NCBI GenBank assembly: GCA_019722365.1 | Contig: JADFUC010000812.1 | Span: forward strand, 1 to 64,000 | From: Lithospermum erythrorhizon | Lineage: Eukaryota > Streptophyta > Magnoliopsida > Boraginales > Boraginaceae | Length of the DNA: 64,000 nt | Reading direction: 5' to 3' | Part shown: positions 50,950 through 61,481 of the stretch, piece by piece | How positions within the stretch are numbered: position 1 is the stretch's first letter | Layout of the letters: the number at the start of each line of letters is the position of its first letter | Made by a program: the position numbers and the translations under genes | The notes under the pieces: model-generated | Database searches by the model: none | What the model was told of the DNA's origin: nothing | What the model saw: only the letters and a program-made list of their open reading frames with translations

Positions 50950-53900
50950 GTGTTCTGATCATCCTAACCTTAATAAAATATTAGAAACCTGAAACTTCAT
51001 TGCCTAACATGAAGCCTACTCACGTCTTCCAGCTCCTTTGTGGTGACTTGATCAAATTTTCTTAGTACAAAAAAAGCATCCGCCTCCCAAAAATTACCAT
51101 TCTTGGATCCTTGCACTTCCCTCGATCTTATCAACGATCCCCTTACAAGGTTGCAAATTTTTTATAAGTGAGGGAATTAAGCGTGGAAGAAGAACTATCT
51201 TTGAAAAATTGAATAGGCTATGGTAACTGATTGGTCAGCTACGTTTCCTAAATACGTCACATCACGGTCTCACTGTCGGTCTCGGATCGTGGCCCAGCCA
51301 CCGGCTCCACAAAAATATTGAAATTCCTCGTTCTCAGAGACCTTTTAAGCTTGAATCCTTTTTAACTCTTTACGGACTTTCAATGACTTATTCGCGACTT
51401 CTTGAAAAACTCTTTCAGAAAATCAATCCGATTCATCATTTATCATTTCGCTCTTTTATAGAATTTAAACATGTTGAGAGGTTATCATGGAATGATGATC
51501 GTATTGGAAGCTCTTTTTACCAGATCAAAACTATTCAAAAAAATTAACGTTGCACAAAATCACCTCCAGGCAATCACTTGTTTCCTCCAACCTGACCTCA
51601 AAACTGACTTGATGCTGTTCAAATCGAAGAAGAATCTCTTAGAAAACTAAAATCCAAACTTCATGACGATCTATGATGGAGATAAAATACAAAATTCTTA
51701 AGATAAATAATATTCTAGAACTCCTAGACAATTCTGGTAATCTCATTACGAACGAGGAAGATATTAGAGATCACGTAATTCTACATGAACCTCTTGTCTG
51801 CCCAGCCTTTCTCACATATGTGGGCAGACCATTTCAGTGCTACTCATATTTGCACCACTGCTTTACTCAAATTATTTGCTTGAATGATCCTTTTACTCTG
51901 AGGAGTCGAAGATCGCTCTTCCAAATGCCACGGTATAAATCTCCACGGCATTGATGGTTTCCCAATCGAGTTTTATCAAAACAATTGGGGCGTTGTTGGA
52001 AAGGATAATGGCCTGGCATCTACAGAATTTCTTAATTTGTTCTTAAAGATGTAACACTTTTACATGCCTGATCCCACAAGGTGGACTCTCCCAATGACTC
52101 AACCAAGGATTCTCATTGTCAGTCTTTGTAATCTTATTTAATTATAGAAGATTTTTACAGTTAACCTTTATATGACCCAATATAAATTCCACTTACATCT
52201 ACTTTGCTTTTTAAAATGAAACATTTCTTGGACTGAAGGACTAGAATACTTATCATCATAGGCGCAAAGAGAGATCTTTCATACTATTGGAACCTCGAAT
52301 CACGAGAAGAATGATACGCTCTATTAAAGATTGATATAGGTAAAGCCTTTGTGAGAATCAGGATGGGACTCTTTCGAAACTCCTTGAAACTATCAGGATT
52401 CCCTTATTATTTGGATTCAATTAGTTAAAATAATAATCACTACAATGCAATGATACGTGATTGTAAATGGACAAACATTCGAGCCGCGAAACGCGTGGTC
52501 TTGACAAGAGACTTCGCTTGACCCATCCTGCTGCAACTTTTACCCCGAAGCCTTTCTTGTCCTTCTTACATGCTTAGAATCTCAAAAACGGCCAAGGTAG
52601 TTATTGCACAAAATGGTACTCAAATTTCTCACCTTTTATTTAAATTGATAGCTACTTAACATTCACCTTGACAACAAAGCCTCAGCTTACGCTTTCACTG
52701 GCAGTCGCCCTTTCTGCCGAGTTCACGGACAAATCATCAACTTGCACAAATCTATCATAACATTGTGAGCCTGGCTGATCAATCAAAAGAAACCATAGCC
52801 CTTAATACACCAAATTTTGGAATGACTATTAGATTTAAATACCTTGGCATCGCATTACCACAGAGATAAAACAGAATTTTTACCAATATCATTGAAAAAA
52901 ATTATCTCACAGAGAGGCTAAGTTCTGAATTTTGGAAAGGATTACTTTATCAAATCTGTTCTCGAAGCAAATCTTAATATGTACCCATGGGAGTTTACAT
53001 ATTTTAAGCTCACCATCCTTCACGACATTGACTGCATTCTTGCAAATTTCCTTTGGGAGTCTTACGATTCACTAGATTGGTGGGAATTCTTCATCTCGGG
53101 AAACAAGTAAAGGAGGTCTTGGTTTGGCGCCTACCATTTAATCTTACTGACTTTCTTTGCTGCAATAATGGTTGGGTAGTTACTTTTCCATCTACTCCCA
53201 TATGTTTAATACTCAAAATCAAAATACTTTTCCACCCATTCGCCTCTCATGGCTGCCAAGCCAAACTCTTCCATGGAAGCTTGGAAAAGTCTTCATTAAA
53301 TTATTATAGGAATATCTCCGAATAACATGACTGAATTTGTTAAATAGTTTTCTATTAATATCTAGAATGATAGGTGGTTCTTTAGATCCATAATCCTCGA
53401 ACTTGAGGTTTTTATAACCCTTTAGCCATCCCCGTCTGCCATATACCGAACTCCTGCGATTAACGCGTTAGACAATGTTTTCATCACATTTCTCTTCACA
53501 TGCCTCCGAAATCCTCAAAAATTAACTTACAGGAGCTTGATTCAAAACATGGCCTAGAATTGCTTTGGACAGGACCTCACATCTTAACTTCCTTTACCCA
53601 TTACCATTTATAAAATGAATCTTCATTACTCGGACATACCGATAAGTATAGACAAACTTTCAGAAGAAACCTTCCTCAAAAAATAAAAATCTTTCTACGA
53701 AAAATGCACTGCGCCGGGTTGTCAGCTGGTGACCTTAACATACAAAACTAAAAATAATGTTAAACCCTTGCTGTGGTTTATCTTGTTAATAACGAGAGCA
53801 TTCAGCGTCTCTTTTTCATTCTCTTCTGTTCAATCTAGATTCTTTAAATTTATCCCTTCACTACGCTTTACATTTCAAATTTTTTGTCTTTCCCTATTTA

Positions 53901-54671
53901 CAAAAATTGGGAATCATACCGATATCTACGAACTCCTTGCTTTTTGGAAGTAATCTTTGGAGTTCTTGTTTCCATGAATGAAGATGTCTTTAATCACCTT
54001 ATTAATCAGACTATCCTCAAGTATTATTGATCGAATAAAAAGCTTGCTCTTGAATGGCTTGGCTTTCTAGGAACTAAACCTTACCTCTCTTTAGTAGGAC
54101 CATGACTTTGCAGAAATACCCAGAGATGTCCCTCTTTCTTTTGTTTTCGAAGAAACTCTATTTATCTATAGTAAATGTGAGTCCTTTTTGTGGCGTGGCC
54201 CTTTGAATTCTCGAATTTCAAAATAACAAGAATCCTAATGAAGCTGTGATGTCTTTATTAAAGAATGACGAACATCCACAGAAGGGTGCTTCCCTTGCAC
54301 TCCACAAAAACAACAATAGCATTATGGACACTTTCGTTTCTCTTTTGTCTCTTGGAAAGCAATATTCTTCTTGCTGCTTACCCAGATGCTTGATTTCATG
54401 GTGTATATCATTACTGGCGGATATTTTCTAGTATGATAAGAACTGCATAGATTAAAAAACAATGGAGATTGAAATGCTAATAATGCTAAAGGTCTAAGGA
54501 AAATTAAAAATTGTTGATTCTTTCTGAATGTTGGATGTTTTAATTTGAAAGATATTATCATTCGCCGTTTAATTACATTTAGCATGCTTGTTAACCTATG
54601 TAATAGTTGAGAAGGCTATGGACAATTATTTGTTGAGTAATACAATGACTTAGTTAAAAAAAAAAAAAAAA
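50950..54671 (+). mobile_element. Degraded L1-type LINE with poly(A) tail
   Basis: Conceptual translation in shifting frames gives the order of a plant L1 ORF2. First is the endonuclease end (RRTIFEKLNRLW then TDWSATFPKYV at about 51189-51260, and RPFKLESF at about 51340). Next is the linker (NILELLDNSGNLITNEEDI, 51706-51762). Then come reverse-transcriptase pieces (HGIDGFPIEFYQNNWGVVG at about 51943-51998; FKYLGIALP at about 52835) and a late SKGGLGL at about 53105. A run of ~17 A at 54656-54671 ends the element and fixes the + orientation. Stops and frameshifts are frequent, so it is dead. The 5' end is unclear; it may be truncated. Confidence 0.82.
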
Positions 54672-55310
54672 CCTTTACTCATACAACAGCGCAAAGCCTT
54701 AGAAAAAACATCTGTGGACTATCTGCCCATATACTATTATTAGAAAGTGTCTCAAACTGAATCTATCTTTATATAATATGCGAGGAGTGAGTTGGCCGGT
54801 TAGAAAGTAAAAGCGAATTAATTCTGTAAATAATTTTTTTTTATTTTAATTTTCATAGTAAGCCTTTGTGAACAGAGATAGAATTTTAGCTATACTTATA
54901 AATATTATACTGACATAATCTTGTGATTATCACCCAAGAGAAAATAATTTGCACATGTAACTAGTATAGTTAATAGTGAAGCAAATGAATAATCATGCTT
55001 CATTAGTTGCAAATCCTGGGAAAGGGATTGCAGCACATTACAACTCTTAGTCGACTCGCAAATCGCAATTACAGTGACAACTTCACCATAGAATCCTTGC
55101 GAGTAGCCGAGTACATATAAACAGATTGTCCACACGACATGTTCTATGTATTACAACATAACTTACAGAAGAATATACATTTCAGAATTAAGCACCATCT
55201 AAATTCAAGGAGCAGATGGTGAAATTAACCATCATATAGAGATAGAACATTTGATCTAGCAATAACACAAGTTGACACTTCATAATATCCCTTTTTAGCA
55301 TCTTCAACAG
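54672..55310 (-). other. 3' flank of the WVD2-like gene
   Basis: This gap between the LINE tail and the stop codon at 55311 should include the 3' UTR of the WVD2-like gene. No other gene is seen. Confidence 0.5.
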
Positions 55311-58163
55311 TTAAGCCTCAACCAGTGTTTGAGAGTTCATATTGACATCTTTGATAACTTCAGCTTCTGCAATATTCCTTTCTTCTTCAACAACAACAGG
55401 GTCTGGACTTTGTTCACTCAAATGAGAAGTAATTGTCTCCACAACAGGAATACCAGGGCTCACTTTCTTTGACTCGGGTTGAGGAGTAATTGCAGTTTCT
55501 TTTACTTGTTTAGGGCGAGCCTTAGTTTTGCTTGATCCATTCGAGTCTTTGAGCTTGCTAGGCCCCTTTACATTACGAGTGGTGGAAAGATCCTTAGTTT
55601 TCGGAGTAGCTGGGGAAGCAATGCCACTTTTGAGAACACCAATGCTGTGTCGAGTTGGCCTAGCGGTAGATTTCTTTTCATCTGGAGAGGGCTTAATTGC
55701 ATCGCCACAGCTTTTTCTACGAGTAAAATTTGGTGATTTGGCACGGGTCACTGGAAGCTGTCATATAAATATAGCAAACAGTTACACGACCTAAGGCATG
55801 TAAAACAGAAATAAATTATAAGGGAAGTAGTAGATAAAGAAGAAATTGAAATATCTCAACACACTTAATATTGCTTGTGTTTGTTACACAAGAATCACAG
55901 GAAAATAATATGGACATGGGTGTCAGCATTACTTTGTTGTTGAAGTTAGTGGTTCATAGAATGCAAATAGAAGTGGTTTAAGGTTGGGAATGAAACTATG
56001 GCCATCTATATCAACTCAATTCATCCCTGGGCTATTCTCAGGCCAATTCAGAACCAACCTTTCTGTTATATTAAGCATCATACATGGGGGCACGGTGCTT
56101 CAACTTCTAAGGTGATAGCAAGTTATTTATATTAACCCTTTAACTCGAAACAAGATTTATTTAATGTTCACGCCAATGGGGGAAAAAAACTTCGAGTTAC
56201 AGTCATCAATATTGCGAGATGTTAGCAAACTGAACACCATCAGAAAAGTAAAATGCTAAATGATAATATGAAGGTATACAAAGAGTCAAAGACCTTCTGT
56301 AGAGAACATAGCTGCTTAGATAAGATAAGTTCTCACTAATTCAGACACTTACACTACAGCAACAGGGAAATACTCACCTTCTTTAGTTCAACTTTTGGGG
56401 GTGGCCCTTCACGATAGAAGTTAGGAACTGGATTTGCTTTGTAAGTCATGGCCTTTCTTAGTTGCTTTATTGCTGCCTCTTCCTCTTCCTAATGTTGATA
56501 TAAAATAAAGTGATTATTTGATGACAAATAGTTATAGGTAGGAGTTACATTGAGAACCCAAGGCTCGTGCCAATATTCGGAGATATGACAAAAGGAATAG
56601 GATATTCTTCTGAAAGGGAACCTAAATATATTAAGAAGTCAAGCATGTACCTTGCTTCTAGAGACATATTCAAGTTTCTCGGCCTCCAAAGCTTTGTGTT
56701 TCTCCTCTAATTTGGTATAAAACTAAGGCACACAGAAGTATCGATATGTAAGTTGGAGTTGAAAGGAAATGGGAGAAAAAAAAATCTCATTTCTATTGTA
56801 GGTTTCTGGACAATCGATGCTTTCACTAAAAGTACCTCCTTACGCCTAGCAAGACGTTCAGAAGATTTGAATGTTGGTTCCATGGGAACGGTAACTTTCG
56901 ATCTGACAGTTCGCACAGATGTGGCAACACTATGTAAAATAAGGAATTCAAACATTATGGTAAACAAATCAGTTCATATACTTAGTAGAATCTTTGGAAA
57001 TGGTATAGTGCAACCTATTCATGGGATACGACTTACGAGGAAGCTATAGAGAAAGTGTCTTCTTCATCGTGATACTTCTTGCTATCAGCTAGCAGATGTT
57101 TCCCAGACATCAACAAGGAGTGCGGCTAGCAAATGAGAGAAGATCCAGATCAGTTCCCATCTTTTTGTAGTAGAAATGTATATACCTTAACTATAAGGCA
57201 CATGAATAGCTACTTCACATTGAAGGAAAATATGCAAAAAGGTAATTCCATTTTGAAAGTGAATTGAGAGGCTTAGCATATCAAATGATCATCAATCTTA
57301 GTGGATTATCTTCATTTTTTAGGCGTTTATAAAATTGTATTAACCAGTCAAACATAGTTTCAACCATTCATATTTATATAGTGCCCTGCAAACTGCCATC
57401 ATCATATGCAACAAATTAAATATTATTCTCAATATTTGAAATCATCAAAAAGGCTGATAATGAACAAATCTTGTTAGCCTTTAAATATTTGTGCATTCAT
57501 ATATATCTTATGAAGGGTCCCATCATTTTAATCACCTAATCATGTGTTGTCTTTAACTAAAGTCACCCTATGAACAGATAAACTTGGAGTTCATGGATTA
57601 CAGAGTAAGCGAAGGCCTATAAAAGCGTATAGCAGAGGAAAGAATTGGACACCTGAGATCTCCTTGCAGTCATCGGAGTATGCATTTCATTCATCATGGA
57701 TCTCCTTGCAGTCACTGGAGTATGCATTTCATTCATCTTGGATTTACTGACGGCAGCATCAGTTATTTCAACCTCACCAGCAATACAAGTACTTGGCACA
57801 CGGGTTTCGGTGGAAACTTCTGACGCCTGTAAGAAATTTGGGCTCGATTGTGAGCTGCCATTAGCATCAGTCTCCGGAGACAGCTTCACAGGTGAACTTA
57901 GCTTCTTCTCAGTTGGCTTAAATGATTCGGCATTAGGTTTCCCCCCAGGGGAGTCAGCTTCAGTGTTTGTGCTTTTTGCAGTTAACACATCTTGCTTCTC
58001 TTGAGATTCTTCATTAACTGCAACTTTTGCTTCATGATCTTCAACCACCTTTTCTTCTAGTTCAGATTTTCCATTCGAAATCTTTGGAGCAACATGCACT
58101 CTATCACGAGTTGGAACATTTAAGCATGGCTATAGCCGCGAAGACCTGCTGTATCCCTCCCAT
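55311..58163 (-). CDS. WVD2-LIKE (TPX2-family) microtubule-associated protein
   Basis: Members bind and bundle cortical microtubules and influence cell expansion and organ twisting. Exons on the minus strand: (58163)58099-57653, 57125-57037, 56929-56836, 56722-56651, 56488-56378, 55757-55311, all GT-AG and in phase, giving at least 419 aa. The family signature is present in order: [40 protein letters not shown] (the KLEEK core) and [20 protein letters not shown], then a basic Ser-rich tail. The N-terminal part ([12 protein letters not shown]) is also family-like. The start is unresolved: the only suitable ATG (58163, 13 bases after a good acceptor) is out of frame with the rest by one base, repaired by removing one C near codon 14. 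Nothing upstream in the main frame is an ATG. Confidence 0.88.
57657..57740 (-). repeat. 42-bp in-frame duplication in the WVD2-like gene
   Basis: Two adjacent 42-base units encode [13 protein letters not shown] and [13 protein letters not shown] plus one joining residue. They lie at the very end of the first coding exon, with the donor three codon positions further on. The frame is kept. The units differ at a few bases. Confidence 0.9.
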
Positions 58164-59493
58164 CTTATAATATACCTGTAAATCTCAATCAGATAAAATT
58201 ATATTTATCTTGAGGCATTAGTGCCTCACAATTAAGAATATAATATGATCCCAAAGGCCAAAACAAGCCTATAAATTGAAAAATTACTACAAGAAATTCA
58301 ACTTTATAATTTAACAAATCACGGTGGTAAAAGGGTACATGATTAAATAATGATAGATAAAGACCAACAAGCATAAACGTTCCGGGCACTATAATACAAA
58401 TCAACAAATATTGAAAAAGAAACGAGAGAAAAAAGTGGACTTTTGGGGGGAATGAAGTTGGAGAAACAAATAGCGCAAATTATCCAACTTCCTTCAAATG
58501 TATTTTCAGTAGAAGTTTCGAAAAGTTAGGTACCAGTAATACAATGAAGTTCATTTCACCTATACACCAACAGATCGAAAATCGATACCATAAAGGCTTA
58601 ATCTTTATTCCACATTCCAAAACTACAACACAAAATCAAATCAAATTAGCTCAAACTAAATTAGGGCCATCTTTGCAGCACACAACGATTGTAACTATAG
58701 CTTAAGCCTTTAACCAATCCACTAAATGCTCGCAAAACCTACCCAAAGATAGCTTTTTTTAGCTCAAGAATCCAAAATATTGAATCAAAACACCTTAACA
58801 ACCTTCATTTATCAATACCATCATGCAATATAAGAATCCAAAAACAACAAGAATTCAAAAAAATACATCCATCTACCAAATTAAATATAAAATAAAAATA
58901 AGATACATACCAAGTAACCAAGATATGGCTATTGACTAAGCTGAGCAGCTACTATTAAAGCTGAAAACTGTCTTAATAAGAACAACAAAGCAGATCAAGA
59001 CAAACAAACATTAAACCAAACAAAAGTACTACTCCATTTAAGACTATAAGTGAATTAAAAATACCCAAAATGCTGAAATTCAAGAAAACTGAAAAAAAAA
59101 TATTACAATAAATCCTACTTGGATTCAAAAAGCTCAACTTAGCTACTATTAAGTGAATTAAAAATACCCAACATGCTGAAATTCAAAAAAACTGTAAAAA
59201 AATGAAAAAAGAATGTTACAATAAATCCTATTTGGATTCAAAAAAGCTCAACTTAGCTGCTATTAAGTGAATTAAAAATACCCCAAATGGTGAAATTAAA
59301 GAAAAGTGTAAAAAATGAAAAAAGAATCTTACAATAGATCTTATTTGGATTGAAAAAGGTGAATTTAGCTAGTATTGTTTGGATCTGAATAAGATTTTAT
59401 GTTTGAAGATCTCCAAACAGAGCTCAACGTGAACTCAACTATTCAACTCTTTTGTCCCTACTTCTTCTCATGTTTCTCTCTCTCTCTCTTACC
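58164..59493 (-). promoter_or_regulatory. 5' leader intron of the WVD2-like gene
   Basis: On the minus strand a donor (GTAAGA, first base 59492) follows a putative leader exon. An acceptor (TTTACAG, last base 58176) lies 12 bases before the ATG. An internal donor-like GTATGT near 58914 could give an alternative leader. The region is AT-rich, has no reading frame and contains a tandem array (separate entry). A CT-dinucleotide run (59476-59490) adjoins the donor. Confidence 0.5.
59048..59378. repeat. Three-copy ~103-114-bp tandem repeat
   Basis: Units start near 59048, 59151 and 59265, each with aagtgaattaaaaatacccc or close variants. Each continues to ttacaataaatcctatttgg and agctcaacttagct. 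Copy 3 is the most diverged. It falls inside the inferred leader intron of the WVD2-like gene. Confidence 0.9.
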
Positions 59494-60568
59494 AGTACTT
59501 GTGTATGCTTTCTTTGTTTCACACTTTTACTTTCCAACTTTTTATTGCTTCTTTTGACTAGCCCCATTCTTTGTCATTCAAATCAAAACTTTAAATTTCA
59601 AAATATAATCATATAAAATTTAATGAATTAAATATTTTATAGATCATGCAAATCTCTATTCTTGATCGTATAAAATAAAAGTGTTTATTAAAGAGTATAA
59701 TTAATTTTATTATTTTGAAAATTATCTGCCGATGATGTTAAAAGAATATTAGGAACAAGCCAAATGATGTTAAACAATTTTAAAAGTTCGATGTAAAATA
59801 TTACGTTGAAAAATTAAATGATCAAGTAAAAAGAAATAAGAAATTTTTACGTAATCAGTAAATAAGACGGAGGGAGTATGATCTAAGCAATAGATATGAA
59901 TATATCGACATAGATCATTGATATTCGCGATCCATTGGAAATGGCCCAGACCCGTAAATATCAACACGACTACATATTACGGGGACTTAGTATTACAATG
60001 GGACTACATAATAAAGTCATTGACCCTAGTTGAAATAGTTCGCCAGTCTGTACGGAAAGCAGCTCACTCCCATGAGCCCATTTGTGAAATGTCTTTGGGG
60101 TGGTTGCGATCGAAAGTCATCACGAGTCAGAAACTTGATGTAGTAGTAGCGAAAGGCGTGACCACGAGGTCTTGATCGCGGGCAACTCTGACGATCGATT
60201 TAGTATTTGTATTTTTTAGTGAATGTCTTAGAAAGTAGAAAATTGGAAAGCTGGAAGAATGTCTTATGGGTAGAGTGTTATATAGGCAAGTCTGAGGGGT
60301 CGTTAATGCGACTTCAGCATGATTATATGAGCATAAATGCGTTTGATACTTAGTAACCTCATGAGAGGCCTTATCTGGAATGACAACTTGGGACTTAGCC
60401 ATTGAAACCTATATATCTCATTTGCCCTCCGGCCAGAATGGTTCGCGTGCATGGGGATGTTTAAGGAGACATCCTATGGGCCGAGAACCGCTCGTTGGAT
60501 AAAGGATTAAGCCTTTTGAGCACATGCTCATTATGTTAACGGAAAGAAGAAACCGCGTATTTGATAAG
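59494..60568. other. Upstream region of the WVD2-like gene and spacer
   Basis: 59.49-59.9 kb should hold the promoter; only weak TATA-like sequences are visible. 59.9-60.57 kb has no recognised feature. Confidence 0.4.
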
Positions 60569-61481
60569 TGTTAGAATCCCAGTATGAATTTCGTTTGTGA
60601 TAAACACAGAATTCATACATCCCCGGATCTAGTGATATAAATTAATCTAAAACACATAATTAACGATATATGAATAACGAGGAAAAGCGGCTGCAATTGA
60701 TGCTAGCGGAAGTCTATGACACGTGCTTTCCACGAAACCTGCTAATTCCAAATTTAGGCACTTCAAATGTAGTCTCTGGTTAGTTGCTTGTAGGGAGAGG
60801 TTGAATTACTGCGTTGTGTTTATTTAGAAACATGGGTTGATTGGATGAAAATCAAAGAGAAGAATTTTGATTAACTGGCAGATATTCGGCCGTATGGAGG
60901 AGGAGGAGGAGAGGTTGGGTTTTTCATTTCTGAAAAAATGTATGATGAAAAACCTAATAAGTTTGCTTATATATGTCAAACCTAAAACCCAACCGAATAG
61001 GCAATGAGCCGACCAGTTAAGTTTAATTATTAAAATCAAACACTAACAAATAGTTGTTAATAGTAACTATGACTCTTAACTATCGAATTAATTGATTGAC
61101 TAATTAATTAATTGGTTCATCAATTTATATTTTACATTAATATCAAAAATCCCCAGGTGGTATTAATTTGATTACAATCGACTCTCAATTTAATAATGTA
61201 GTTTAATTTAGACGAAATACAATCAGCGTCGGCCATGTGTATGACGCCAAGAGGCTCGAGATAATAAAGTTGTATAATAATAATAATTGACCAATTATTA
61301 TAGATTAATGAGTAAGATCTAACCAATCATTTCGTAACGTAATTATCGTGAGAACCCCGAACTAGTAATATCTGATTCTTAAGGTGAACCTAAGTTCGAT
61401 GTCCACATTTCTTGAACCCGGTAAATGATCTGCAATTATGTAGCGGGCATAATAAGGAATCAGTGCCGTTGATTTCCAACA
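60569..61481 (-). mobile_element. Solo LTR related to the 6.8-15.4 kb element
   Basis: On the minus strand the 913-bp segment starts TGTTGGAAATCAACGGCACT and ends GGGATTCTAACA, like the LTRs at 6770 and 14426. It shares the ATTAATC-TATAATAATTGG block (about 61275-61308 here) and the CGGGGATGTATGAATT block near its end. It is on the opposite strand and has no internal domain on either side. The 5-base flanks (ataag, gcaaa) do not match, so it may have formed by recombination between elements. Confidence 0.65.
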
